This document shows positions 15,811 to 24,254 of a stretch of 24,384 bases of DNA, in pieces (position 1 is the stretch's first letter; each line of letters begins with the position of its first letter). The DNA comes from an uncultured Clostridia bacterium (GTDB lineage: Bacteria; Bacillota; Clostridia; Oscillospirales; Acutalibacteraceae). Below the pieces are notes generated by a model. That model did not search any database. It saw nothing but the letters and a program-made list of their open reading frames with translations, and was not told the DNA's origin. A program made the translations under genes and the position numbers. The stretch spans positions 1 to 24,384 of the forward strand of contig CALDOU010000005.1 in NCBI GenBank assembly GCA_937912175.1. The letters are read 5' to 3'.

Positions 15811-15842
15811 AATACCACTGATCATACCAGTGGTATTTTTTT
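15811..15842 (+). terminator. Intrinsic terminator after spo0A
   Basis: AATACCACTG (15811-15820) pairs perfectly with CAGTGGTATT (15828-15837) over a seven-base loop, and a T-run continues to 15842. A weaker second hairpin with T-run follows at 15940-15974 (AAGCTTGT with ACAGGCTT). The remaining gap to 16015 shows nothing else. Confidence 0.9.
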
Positions 15843-16015
15843 CGGACAAAGTTATAAAAACAATAACAGTAACACACAAGTGCGTCATTAATTTTCCTGC
15901 CTGCTATATATCTTTCTCATAATTTTTGCTATAAAACTAAAGCTTGTCAAAAAATCAAACTAACAGGCTTTTTTCCATAAACCAATTTATATAAGTTATA
16001 AAAACCCTATTGAAT

Positions 16016-16660
16016 TTAAAGTAAAAATATAGCCTCGGAACCATCTGTTTTTTCAAAACAAAATTCTAACATATCATTTTCTATTTTTAAAACCAAACAG
16101 TTTATATTGTGCTCATTAAAATCAAAAATTTCACATTTATAAATATCTTTCATATAAACCTCTTCGTAAACTTCAAAATAAAGATACTGAGCTGCATAAA
16201 TTTTATATTCTAAACATGTATATTCGTTTAAATGACGTAATGCTTTAATTTTCCATGAAGTAAATTCAGAGCACATCAAATTTCTTCCGCTATTTGTGAA
16301 AAATGTATCATTAATGCTTCCGTGAGTAATCATGCGTTTGGCAATTTTTGGAGAAATGCTTCTATTTGATAAATCGCCTTTTGATATGGTCGTTTTAGAT
16401 TTTAATTCCGGAAAATTTAAGTATCTGAATTTATTAACCAAACCATCTAATGTTTTTATATTATATTCACCCAAAGTTCTTTTTATTTGCTCCATGTACA
16501 TGTATGTATTTGTTTTGGGCCAAATCGTTGAAGCGCTATCATATTTTTTTAATTTACTTCCCCCTCCGCCGGCCAATACCCGTGACAATAACATATTGGG
16601 TGTTAACATCATTAATACCCCCAGTATACCTGCAAAACACAGTTTTGATCTCTTTTTCAT
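16016..16660 (-). CDS. Unrecognised secreted protein with a signal peptide
   Basis: The 214-residue protein begins at ATG 16658-16660, with AAGGAAG at 16668-16674; a longer frame upstream lacks an SD. Residues 1-30 form a signal peptide: a KKRSK n-region, a hydrophobic core and VLA before four glycines, the likely cleavage site. There is no lipobox or sortase signal. The mature part has a basic linker, then a mixed region (LGEYNIKTLDGLVNKFRYL). Its C-terminal half is rich in aromatic and acidic residues (AAQYLYFEVYEEVYMKDIYK) and ends in a hydrophobic FLL. The C-terminal strands resemble an NTF2- or cystatin-like fold, but this is only impression. It stands alone between spo0A and adhE. Confidence 0.7.
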   Translation of the reverse strand: MKKRSKLCFAGILGVLMMLTPNMLLSRVLAGGGGSKLKKYDSASTIWPKTNTYMYMEQIKRTLGEYNIKTLDGLVNKFRYLNFPELKSKTTISKGDLSNRSISPKIAKRMITHGSINDTFFTNSGRNLMCSEFTSWKIKALRHLNEYTCLEYKIYAAQYLYFEVYEEVYMKDIYKCEIFDFNEHNINCLVLKIENDMLEFCFEKTDGSEAIFLL

Positions 16661-16811
16661 AAATATCGCTTCCTTTCTTAAATTTATTTTACTCAATTCA
16701 CAAAACAAAATTAAGTTTAACATATTTTATGCGATATGCAACATATATTTCGAAAAACAATATTTGTTTTTTGAAATTTTTTAAATATGTAGCATCTAAC
16801 TTTCATACAAT

Positions 16812-16851
16812 AAATGCCCCTTGATTTTATTTAATTCAAGGGAGCATTTCA
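16812..16851 (-). terminator. Probable terminator of adhE
   Basis: On the minus strand AAATGCTCCCTTGA pairs with TCAAGGGGCATTT, leaving one bulged base, just after the adhE stop. The following bases are only moderately U-rich (ATTGT), so efficiency is uncertain. Confidence 0.55.
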
Positions 16852-16860
16852 AATCAAATA

Positions 16861-19440
16861 TTATTTTCCGTAATAACAATTCATATAGATTTCTTTTATT
16901 TCTTTTATAAGCGGATATCTGGGGTTTGTACCTGTACACTGATCCTCATGCGCTAAAGACGAAAGCATATCTACTTTACTTAAGAATTCTTTTTCTGAAA
17001 TACCATATTCTTTCAAGCTCTTGGGAATATTTAAATAATCATTCAATTCATTTATAAATTTAATCAAATTATCTATGCTTTCTGAAACATTAGCGCCTGA
17101 AATACCTATCATTTTAGAAATTTCGGCATATCTTTCATCAGCTATGAATTTTTTATATTTAGGAAAGCTTACAAACTTTGAGGGCTTTTGTGAATTGTAC
17201 CTTATAACATAAGGTAACAAAATAGCATTTGCTCTTCCGTGAGAAATATGAAACTCTCCACCCAGCTTATGCGCCATAGAGTGGTTTAATCCCAAAAACG
17301 CATTCGAAAACGCCATTCCTGCTATAGTTGAAGCGTTGTGCATTTTTTCACGAGCAAGCATATTATTTTCACCTTCACTATAAGAAGGTTTTAAATATTC
17401 GGAAACCAATTTTATTGCTTTTTCTGCCAAAGCATCGGTATAATCATTTGCCATAACCGAAACATAAGATTCTATCGCATGAGTCAAAACATCCATGCCG
17501 GTATCAGCTGTTGCAGATTTCGGAAGAGTTTTTACCAAATCAGGATCAATTATTGAAACGCTTGGAGTTAAATAATAATCGGCAAGAGGATACTTTACGT
17601 TTTCTTTTTTATCGGTTATTACCGCAAAAGACGTAACTTCCGAGCCCGTGCCGGATGTTGTGGGAATTGCAACAAGCGGTATTTTATGAGAATCCGGATA
17701 TTTATAAATTCGTTTTCTTATATCCATAAATTTTAATTTTAAGCCATCAAAATCAAGACCGGGATATTCATAAAACATCCACATGGCTTTTGCAGCGTCA
17801 ATAGCCGAACCCCCGCCTATCGTTACTATACAATCCGGTTCAAATTTTTGCATAATTTGCAAACCGCTCCATACTGTTTCCACATCCGGATCCGGTTTTA
17901 CATCGGAAAAAACTTTAAAATCACATTTATCCTTACGATTATTTAAATGATATGTTACTTTATCTACATTTCCGAGCTTTACCATTGTTTCATCAGTAAC
18001 AATAAAAACCCGACTAATGTTTTTCATGTCTTGAAGATAAGAAAGTGACCCTTCTTCAAAGTAAATTTTCGGAGGAATTTTAAACCACTGCATATTTACT
18101 TTCCTTTCAAAAACTCGTTTTATATTTATAAGATTCTGAACAGAGATATTCGAGGTTGTGGAATTTTTACCCCAGGAGCCACACCCAAGCGTTAGTGACG
18201 GAACAGCACAGTTATAAATATCTCCGATAGCACCTTGAGAAGCAGGTGAATTAACAATAACTCTGCCAACGTTCATTTCTTTGCCGAATTTTTCTATAAT
18301 TTTATCATTTTTACTGTGTATTACCGCTGTGTGACCTTCTCCGTTATATTTAAGTACATTTTTGCATATATCAAACGCTTCATTTTCATCATTAGATTTA
18401 TAATAAGACAATACGGGAGATAATTTTTCCAAAGATAATGGATAATCCATTCCCACTCCCGAAAGCGGAGCAATCAATATTTTAACGTTACCGGGTGCTT
18501 TTATGCCGGCGTTTTGTGCAATTTCCAATGCACTTTTTCCTGCTACAAATCCATTCAAAAGGTGCGTTTTGGGATTTATCATATAATCATTTAATTTTAA
18601 TATTTCCTCAGAATTTAAAAAATAACATCCATTTTCTTTCATAATTTTTTCGAAATCTTCAGAAATTTCAAAATCCACAATAACAGATTGTTCCGAAGCG
18701 CAAATCATTCCGTTGTCAAATGTTTTAGAAAGAATAATGTCATGACAAGCGCTTTCCAAATCGGCATTTTTGTCCACATAACAAGGAACATTTCCCGGTC
18801 CAACCCCCAAAGCGGGTTTTCCGGTTGAATAAGAGGACTTAACCATCCCCGCTCCGCCCGTGGCAAGAACCATGTTTACCCCTTCATGGTTCATTAAAAG
18901 GTTTGTTGCTTCAACGGAGGGTTCTTCGATCCATTGAATGCAATCTTTCGGAGCACCGAACTTAACCGCAACATCTTTTAACAATTTTGCGGCTTCCACC
19001 GAGCTTTTTTGAGCACCGGGATGAAATGCAAAAATTATCGGATTGCGAGTTTTTACACATATCATCGCCTTAAAAATAGCTGTTGAAGTAGGGTTGGTAA
19101 CAGGTGTAACACCGGCAATAACTCCCAACGGTTTTGCAATTTCAACATATCCCTTTGATTTACTTTGAGAAATAATTCCCACTGTTTTTTGATTTTTTAT
19201 GTTATTCCATATATATTCGGAAGCAAACATATTTTTTATTATTTTATCTTCCAATACGCCACGCTTTGTTTCTTCCACAGCCATTTCAGCCAAATGTACT
19301 CTTTTTTCCATGGCTGCACAAGACATAGCGTAAACAATTTTATCAATATCTTTTTGACTCAATTTATCATACTCATCCAAAGCATGACGAGCGTTATTAA
19401 CAAGCTTGTCAATCATATCTTTAATCAGATGCTCTTCCAT
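16861..19440 (-). CDS. adhE: Bifunctional acetaldehyde-CoA/alcohol dehydrogenase AdhE
   Basis: AdhE reduces acetyl-CoA to acetaldehyde and then ethanol with two NADH, regenerating NAD during fermentation; such enzymes assemble into spirosomes. The 859-residue protein has an N-terminal aldehyde dehydrogenase domain (about 1-440) with catalytic Cys247 in FDNGMICASEQSV. A linker near 445-455 leads to a C-terminal iron-dependent alcohol dehydrogenase domain. That domain has the nucleotide site GGGSAIDAAKAMW (542-554) and iron ligands Asp650, His654, His720 and His734. Both halves look intact. The ATG has a GGGAGG site, but 15 bases away, farther than normal, and an in-frame TAA rules out an upstream start. 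It sits alone after leuS. Confidence 0.97.
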   Translation of the reverse strand: MEEHLIKDMIDKLVNNARHALDEYDKLSQKDIDKIVYAMSCAAMEKRVHLAEMAVEETKRGVLEDKIIKNMFASEYIWNNIKNQKTVGIISQSKSKGYVEIAKPLGVIAGVTPVTNPTSTAIFKAMICVKTRNPIIFAFHPGAQKSSVEAAKLLKDVAVKFGAPKDCIQWIEEPSVEATNLLMNHEGVNMVLATGGAGMVKSSYSTGKPALGVGPGNVPCYVDKNADLESACHDIILSKTFDNGMICASEQSVIVDFEISEDFEKIMKENGCYFLNSEEILKLNDYMINPKTHLLNGFVAGKSALEIAQNAGIKAPGNVKILIAPLSGVGMDYPLSLEKLSPVLSYYKSNDENEAFDICKNVLKYNGEGHTAVIHSKNDKIIEKFGKEMNVGRVIVNSPASQGAIGDIYNCAVPSLTLGCGSWGKNSTTSNISVQNLINIKRVFERKVNMQWFKIPPKIYFEEGSLSYLQDMKNISRVFIVTDETMVKLGNVDKVTYHLNNRKDKCDFKVFSDVKPDPDVETVWSGLQIMQKFEPDCIVTIGGGSAIDAAKAMWMFYEYPGLDFDGLKLKFMDIRKRIYKYPDSHKIPLVAIPTTSGTGSEVTSFAVITDKKENVKYPLADYYLTPSVSIIDPDLVKTLPKSATADTGMDVLTHAIESYVSVMANDYTDALAEKAIKLVSEYLKPSYSEGENNMLAREKMHNASTIAGMAFSNAFLGLNHSMAHKLGGEFHISHGRANAILLPYVIRYNSQKPSKFVSFPKYKKFIADERYAEISKMIGISGANVSESIDNLIKFINELNDYLNIPKSLKEYGISEKEFLSKVDMLSSLAHEDQCTGTNPRYPLIKEIKEIYMNCYYGK

Positions 19441-19503
19441 ATCGTCTTAAATGTACCTCCCTAAAATTAATGCCTATTTAATTTAAAATTATGCCCATCT
19501 CAA

Positions 19504-19521
19504 AAAATAAGTTCTTATTTT
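19504..19521 (-). terminator. AT-rich hairpin overlapping the leuS stop codon
   Basis: AAAATAAG (19504-19511) pairs with CTTATTTT (19514-19521). On the minus strand the second arm runs into a six-T run (19502-19507). The leuS stop (19515-19517) lies inside the stem. It is a plausible but weak terminator separating leuS from adhE. Confidence 0.45.
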
Positions 19522-21902
19522 ATCACTATATTTATTAACCTATTCGGAACATGTATAACTTTAATTATTGTTTTACCTTCGGAGAACTTTTGAAATGCAG
19601 GACTGTTTTTTGCTTTTTCAAGAACGCTTTCTTTGCTTTCGCCTTCTTGACAAGCAATTTTATCCCTCAATTTGCCGTTTATCTGCAGTACCACTTCTAT
19701 TTCACTGCTATGGCACTTTGATTCATCACAAATCGGCCACGGCGCTTTACTTGCAAATCCGGAACCCAAATTACATTTTTCCCATACTTCTTCGGTTACA
19801 TGCGGAGCAAACGGACTTAAAAGTAAAGTGAAAATTTTTAAGTATTCTGAGTTTATAAATCCTTCATCGTAAATTTCATTAATTAAAGTCATTAACGAGG
19901 CAATGGCGGTATTAAATTTAAGATTTTCGATATCTTCGGAAACTTTTTTTATGGTTTTGTGAAAAGCGGACTCTAATTTAGAACTGTTTTTCGTTTGGTC
20001 ATCAACTAAATTCTGAAGAGCAAAATAACGTTCAATAAATCTTCTGCTACCTTTTATTCCTGCGGTATTCCATGGTGCGGGTTTTTCAAAATCCCCAATA
20101 AACATTTCGTAAACTCTCATAGTGTCCGCACCATATTCGTTAACTATATCATCCGGATTAACAACGTTTCCACGTGATTTACTCATCTTTTCATTATTTT
20201 CCCCAAGAATCATACCATGGCTTGTGCGCTTTTTATAAGGTTCAGGGAATGGGACTATTCCAATATCATATAAAAATTTATGCCAAAAGCGACTGTATAA
20301 TAAATGTAAAGTCGTGTGTTCCATACCGCCGTTATACCAATCAATCGGCATCCAATATTTTATTGCTTCTTTGGAAGCCAAACAGGAATCGTTATTTGGG
20401 TCGGTATATCTTAAAAAATACCAGGAAGACCCTGCCCACTGTGGCATTGTATCAGTTTCACGTTTAGCTTTTCCTCCACATTTCGGACATGATGTATTAA
20501 CCCAAGAAACAATATTTTCAAGCGGAGATTCCCCGCCTTCCAAACAGTCAAAGTTTTCAATATCCGGCAAAGTAAGCGGCAATTCCGATTCCGGAATAGG
20601 AACATATCCACATTTTTCACAATGCACAACAGGAATAGGTTCTCCCCAATATCTCTGGCGAGAAAAAACCCAATCTCTTAATTTATAGTTTACTTTTGCC
20701 TTACCGCTATGATTTTTTTCAAGAATGTTTATTACTCTTTCTTTTGCTTCTTTTGGACTTAAACCATTTAAGATATCAGAATTTATCATTACTTCTTTTC
20801 CGTTTACCGTTTCAATTACATCTACTATGGGTAAACCATATTTAACCGCAAATTCATTATCTCTTTCATCATGTGCCGGGACAGCCATAATTGCCCCTGT
20901 GCCATAACTCATCAAAACATAATCTGAAACAAAAATCGGTATTTGTTTATTATTAATCGGGTTTATTGCATATATTCCATCAAGCTTTATGCCTGTCTTA
21001 TTTTTATTAAGCTCTGTACGTTGAAAATCCGACTTTTTATTTGCCTCGATTTTATACTTTTCTACTTCTGCAATATTTTTAATTTTTTCAGCGTATTTTG
21101 TTATAAAGGGGTGTTCGGGAGAAATAACCATATATGTAACGCCAAATATAGTATCGGGGCGAGTAGTATAAATTTTTAAATTTACACCTATATTCGTGTT
21201 AAAATCAATTTCCGCGCCGGTAGACTTTCCTATCCAATTAATTTGTTGCGATTTTACTCTTTCGGGATAATCCACTAATTCTAAATCATCAATAAGACGT
21301 TCGGCATATTCTGTTATTTTAAGCATCCACTGAGATTTCACTTTATGAATTACCTCGCTGCCACATCTTTCACAAACCCCTCCGACTACTTCTTCGTTGG
21401 CAAGAACACATTTACAAGATGTACACCAATTCACAGCAGCTTCGCTTTTATATGCCAATCCTTTTTTAAAAAGCTGTAAAAATATCCACTGGGTCCATTT
21501 ATAATAACCGGGATTAGTGGTATCAATTTCTCTGCTCCAATCAAAAGAAAGCCCAAGCGATTGTAATTGAGATTTAAACCTGCTTATATTTTTTTCTGTC
21601 ACTATTTTGGGGTGAATTTTATTTTTTATTGCGTAATTTTCCGTGGGAAGGCCGAACGCATCCCAACCCATCGGATAAAGAACGTTAAAACCTTGCATCC
21701 TTTTTTTTCTTGCAACAATATCCAATGCGGTATAACTGCGAGGATGCCCCACATGTAACCCTTGCCCCGAAGGATAAGGAAATTCAACCAAAGCATAAAA
21801 TTTTGGTTTATCATATTCATTTTTAGCATGAAAAACACCATTTTTTTCCCATGCGTCTTGCCATTTTTTTTCAAAATTTTTAGGGTTATATTTTTCTGAC
21901 AT
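19515..21902 (-). CDS. leuS: Leucyl-tRNA synthetase
   Basis: LeuS charges tRNA-Leu with leucine. The 795-residue protein has the HIGH motif as HVGH (50-53) in FPYPSGQGLHVGHPRSY. It has a zinc module with Cys160, Cys163, Cys177 and Cys180, and a second with Cys428, Cys431, Cys472 and Cys475. The CP1 editing domain shows TTRPDTIFGVTY (246-257) and GTGAIMAVPAHDERD (335-349). The KMSKS loop is at 572-576, and the anticodon and C-terminal domains follow. The start ATG has GGAGTG about seven bases upstream. It lies 22 bases after rsfS, so there is no room for its own T-box leader; it is read with yqeK-rsfS. Confidence 0.98.
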   Translation of the reverse strand: MSEKYNPKNFEKKWQDAWEKNGVFHAKNEYDKPKFYALVEFPYPSGQGLHVGHPRSYTALDIVARKKRMQGFNVLYPMGWDAFGLPTENYAIKNKIHPKIVTEKNISRFKSQLQSLGLSFDWSREIDTTNPGYYKWTQWIFLQLFKKGLAYKSEAAVNWCTSCKCVLANEEVVGGVCERCGSEVIHKVKSQWMLKITEYAERLIDDLELVDYPERVKSQQINWIGKSTGAEIDFNTNIGVNLKIYTTRPDTIFGVTYMVISPEHPFITKYAEKIKNIAEVEKYKIEANKKSDFQRTELNKNKTGIKLDGIYAINPINNKQIPIFVSDYVLMSYGTGAIMAVPAHDERDNEFAVKYGLPIVDVIETVNGKEVMINSDILNGLSPKEAKERVINILEKNHSGKAKVNYKLRDWVFSRQRYWGEPIPVVHCEKCGYVPIPESELPLTLPDIENFDCLEGGESPLENIVSWVNTSCPKCGGKAKRETDTMPQWAGSSWYFLRYTDPNNDSCLASKEAIKYWMPIDWYNGGMEHTTLHLLYSRFWHKFLYDIGIVPFPEPYKKRTSHGMILGENNEKMSKSRGNVVNPDDIVNEYGADTMRVYEMFIGDFEKPAPWNTAGIKGSRRFIERYFALQNLVDDQTKNSSKLESAFHKTIKKVSEDIENLKFNTAIASLMTLINEIYDEGFINSEYLKIFTLLLSPFAPHVTEEVWEKCNLGSGFASKAPWPICDESKCHSSEIEVVLQINGKLRDKIACQEGESKESVLEKAKNSPAFQKFSEGKTIIKVIHVPNRLINIVIK

Positions 21903-21924
21903 AATTTACACTCCGTTTTTTAAT

Positions 21925-22245
21925 TTATTTGCTCCATAAAGATTCCAAATCGTAAAAATCTCTTGCCTCTTGCGAAAATATATGAACTATAACATCATTA
22001 TAATCCAGTAAAATCCAGGAATTTGAAATTTTTCCTTCACTGCCTTTTAATAAAATTTTTTCCTTTTCCATTTGGTATTCTACTTCATCGGCTAGGGCTT
22101 TAACGTGAGTACTGCTTGTACCTGTTGCTATTACAAAATAATCGGTAATTACAGATTTTTCTTTAACTTTTAAAACACTTATTTCCAAAGCCTTCCCGGA
22201 ATCTAAAATATCTTTTATTTTATTTGCTTTTTCCAATGATGTCAT
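21925..22245 (-). CDS. rsfS: Ribosomal silencing factor RsfS
   Basis: RsfS binds ribosomal protein uL14 on the free 50S subunit and blocks joining with 30S under starvation. The 106-residue protein has the family core: DYFVIATGTSSTHVKAL (35-51) and SWILLDYNDVIVHIF (76-90), ending in FYDLESLW. Length is typical. The start ATG at 22243-22245 has only a weak SD. It lies 46 bases after yqeK, the usual partner. Confidence 0.94.
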   Translation of the reverse strand: MTSLEKANKIKDILDSGKALEISVLKVKEKSVITDYFVIATGTSSTHVKALADEVEYQMEKEKILLKGSEGKISNSWILLDYNDVIVHIFSQEARDFYDLESLWSK

Positions 22246-22291
22246 TTTTAAAATACCCGCTTTCCATAAATTTGAAACAATTATTTTTAAT

Positions 22292-22879
22292 TTAGTTTAT
22301 CTCATTTAATACTTGATTATACGACTCAACAGTATCTATATGAATACCTTGCTTATTATTTATACATTTTTTAATGCTCGTATAAAGCTTGGCAAAAACG
22401 ACTTTGTTCAAATCTGTTTTTGCTAAATTTTGCAAATAAACCACATCCGGCCAATCTCTTTCTTCGGAAATATGATCTGAAACAAAAATTATCTTTTCAA
22501 ACAAAGTCATATTTTTTCTTCCGGTAGTATGATATCTCACCGCATTTAATACATCCTCGTCTTTTATGTTAAAATGAATTTTAATATATTCACTACCCGC
22601 CGGGCCGTGTAATATCTTCGGTGACACATTTTCAAACTTTTCCAGATTTTCAGTTGAATCTTTTAATAATTTTAAATGTTCTTCGGTTGTCATTTCTTTT
22701 ACTATATCATGAAGAAGACCTGCAACTTTAGCTTTTTCAACGTTTTCTCCGTAAATTTTTGCCAACTTTTCTGCCATTTTTGAAACATTAACCGAATGAA
22801 CAAAGCGTTTTTCAGAAACTTTGTTTTTCAATTCTTTTTCATACAATTCAAAATTATAATTAAATATTTCCTCATCCAT
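22292..22879 (-). CDS. yqeK: HD-domain diadenosine tetraphosphatase YqeK
   Basis: YqeK-type HD enzymes split diadenosine tetraphosphate symmetrically to two ADP and limit this alarmone. The 195-residue length is typical. Metal-site motifs are His28 (RFVHSVNVS), HD at 57-58 (AGLLHDIVKEMT), HGPAGSEY and a late Asp in FVSDHISEERDW. The start is ATG 22877-22879, with AAGGAAC upstream. In most Firmicutes nadD precedes yqeK, but here a small Sm-like gene does. A promoter with a perfect extended -10 lies at 22921-22929. Confidence 0.9.
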   Translation of the reverse strand: MDEEIFNYNFELYEKELKNKVSEKRFVHSVNVSKMAEKLAKIYGENVEKAKVAGLLHDIVKEMTTEEHLKLLKDSTENLEKFENVSPKILHGPAGSEYIKIHFNIKDEDVLNAVRYHTTGRKNMTLFEKIIFVSDHISEERDWPDVVYLQNLAKTDLNKVVFAKLYTSIKKCINNKQGIHIDTVESYNQVLNEIN

Positions 22880-22920
22880 ACCTTATATTGTTCCTTTTCG
22901 TAAATTAAGTATTACATTTA

Positions 22921-22929
22921 ATTATAGCA
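22921..22929 (-). promoter_or_regulatory. Extended -10 promoter of yqeK-rsfS-leuS
   Basis: The minus strand reads TGC-TATAAT (22929-22921), a perfect extended -10. The -35 region 17 bases upstream is poor (TTTTAT), as is usual for extended -10 promoters. The leader to the yqeK ATG is about 35 bases. Confidence 0.6.
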
Positions 22930-22996
22930 TTTTATAAAAATTTATAAAACTCAGAATAGTATTTAAATATTAACAAATTGTAGTGGTTATTTGTTT

Positions 22997-23188
22997 TTAA
23001 GTTTTGTCTTCATCGCTTATTACTCTGTCTTTATATATTGTTGAAGAGCGTATATCGCTCCACCTTATTTTACCTACGTCTAACGTTATGTAATTACTGT
23101 TACTTTTTTTAAACTTACCTACAACATGTTCCCCGCTATGCAATATAATCAAAACTCTTTTTCCTTGTTTAAATCCGTGATGTATCAT
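22997..23188 (-). CDS. Small Sm-like (Hfq/LSm-type fold) candidate protein
   Basis: This 63-residue basic protein starts at ATG 23186-23188 with GGAG five bases upstream. It reads as a run of five short beta strands after a basic lead: RVLIILHSG, EHVVGKFKK, NSNYITLDVG, KIRWSDI, RSSTIYKDR. The spacing hxhhxxGxxhhGxh and the short last strand pair resemble the Sm1 and Sm2 motifs of LSm/Hfq proteins. The Hfq YKH signature is absent (WSD in its place). The family is not recognised; an SH3-like barrel is the main alternative. It lies alone between ftsY and yqeK, with its own promoter and the ftsY terminator upstream. Confidence 0.65.
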   Translation of the reverse strand: MIHHGFKQGKRVLIILHSGEHVVGKFKKSNSNYITLDVGKIRWSDIRSSTIYKDRVISDEDKT

Positions 23189-23232
23189 TTTAACTCCATT
23201 TGATATTAATTCTATTATTAAAAATAATATTT

Positions 23233-23260
23233 ATTTTATCATAAAATATAAACTCAAAAA
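23233..23260 (-). promoter_or_regulatory. Candidate promoter of the Sm-like gene
   Basis: On the minus strand an extended -10 TGA-TAAAAT (23241-23233) follows a TTTTTG -35-like hexamer (23255-23260) after 16 bases. It falls just downstream of the ftsY terminator, which implies independent expression of the small gene. Confidence 0.4.
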
Positions 23261-23268
23261 ATTAAAAT

Positions 23269-23293
23269 AACCGCCAATTTATAATTGGCAGTT
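23269..23293 (-). terminator. Intrinsic terminator after ftsY
   Basis: On the minus strand AACTGCCAAT pairs with ATTGGCGGTT (one G-U) over a five-base AT loop, and is followed by ATTTTAATTTTTT. It lies about 25 bases after the ftsY stop. Confidence 0.85.
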
Positions 23294-23318
23294 AAATTTT
23301 TAAAGCACTTTAATATAT

Positions 23319-24230
23319 TTAATTTTTTTCAAACATTATATCTGCAAATTCATGAGGATTAAAGGGGCGTAAATCGTCTATTCCTTCACCAACACCAATA
23401 AATCTTACGGGAACACCCAATTTTTCTTTTATTGCAAGAATTATTCCGCCACGTGCCGTACCGTCTAATTTGGTAAGAACAATTCCCGTTATATCAAGAA
23501 CTTTTTTAAATTCCACGGCTTGATTAAGACCGTTTTGACCGGTGGAAGCGTCCAACACAAGCAAAATTTCTTTTGAAGAATTCGGAAGTTCGCGGTCTAT
23601 AATCCTGTTAATTTTTTCAAGCTCACCCATTAAATTTTTTTTGTTATGAAGTCGCCCTGCAGTATCACAAATTATAATATCCGTTCCCTTTGCTTTTGCG
23701 GAAGAAATGGCATCAAACACCACTGCGGCCGGGTCCGAACCTTCAGGTTGTTTGACGATTAAACAGTCTGAACGCTTAGCCCATATATCCAATTGTTCAG
23801 CCGCAGCGGCACGAAAAGTATCGGCTGCCGCCAGCATAACACTTTTGCCTTGTTCTTTAAAATTATGAGCCAACTTACCTATTGTTGTTGTTTTTCCTAC
23901 ACCATTAACTCCCAAAACCAAAATAACGGACGGCTTTGACGACATCTCAAATCCGCTTTCATCACTTAAAATTTCAATAATTATACTTTTTAATGCATCT
24001 TTTATTTCAGCGGGTTCAGTAAGACCATGTTTTTTTATTTCAGCCCGCAATTTGTTGCAAATTTCTTCGGAAGTTTCCATACCTACGTCACCGGAAACAA
24101 GAATTTCTTCAAGTTCTTCAAAAAAATCTTCATCTATCTTTGTAAAAGAGTTTATAACTAAATTAATTTTTTCAGAAATATTATCTTTTGTTTTTTTAAG
24201 ACCGTTTTTTATTTTTTCAAAAAAATTCAT
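23319..24230 (-). CDS. ftsY: Signal recognition particle receptor FtsY
   Basis: FtsY is the SRP receptor GTPase that brings nascent membrane proteins to the translocon. The 303-residue protein is the short Gram-positive type, with little of the acidic A domain. It has a four-helix N domain (about 1-95) followed by the NG GTPase: GVNGVGKTTTIGKLA (107-121), ADTFRAAAAEQL (136-147), DTAGRLHNK (189-197), TKLDGTARGG (253-262) and GVGEGIDDLRPF (279-290). The ATG has AAGGTGA about four bases upstream. It lies 24 bases after rnc, without the smc gene that usually sits between them in Firmicutes. Confidence 0.97.
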   Translation of the reverse strand: MNFFEKIKNGLKKTKDNISEKINLVINSFTKIDEDFFEELEEILVSGDVGMETSEEICNKLRAEIKKHGLTEPAEIKDALKSIIIEILSDESGFEMSSKPSVILVLGVNGVGKTTTIGKLAHNFKEQGKSVMLAAADTFRAAAAEQLDIWAKRSDCLIVKQPEGSDPAAVVFDAISSAKAKGTDIIICDTAGRLHNKKNLMGELEKINRIIDRELPNSSKEILLVLDASTGQNGLNQAVEFKKVLDITGIVLTKLDGTARGGIILAIKEKLGVPVRFIGVGEGIDDLRPFNPHEFADIMFEKN

Positions 24231-24254
24231 AAAATCACCTTCCGAACTTATATT

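Noticed and set aside
16332..16784. 150-residue plus-strand ORF
   Set aside because: Antisense to the secreted-protein gene, which has a signal peptide and SD; this frame has neither.
19441..19514. Rex operator upstream of adhE
   Set aside because: Rex sites often control adhE, but I see no TTGTTAA-N4-TTAACAA-like dyad in this gap.
21903..21924. T-box leader for leuS
   Set aside because: Only 22 bases separate rsfS from leuS, far too short for a T-box.
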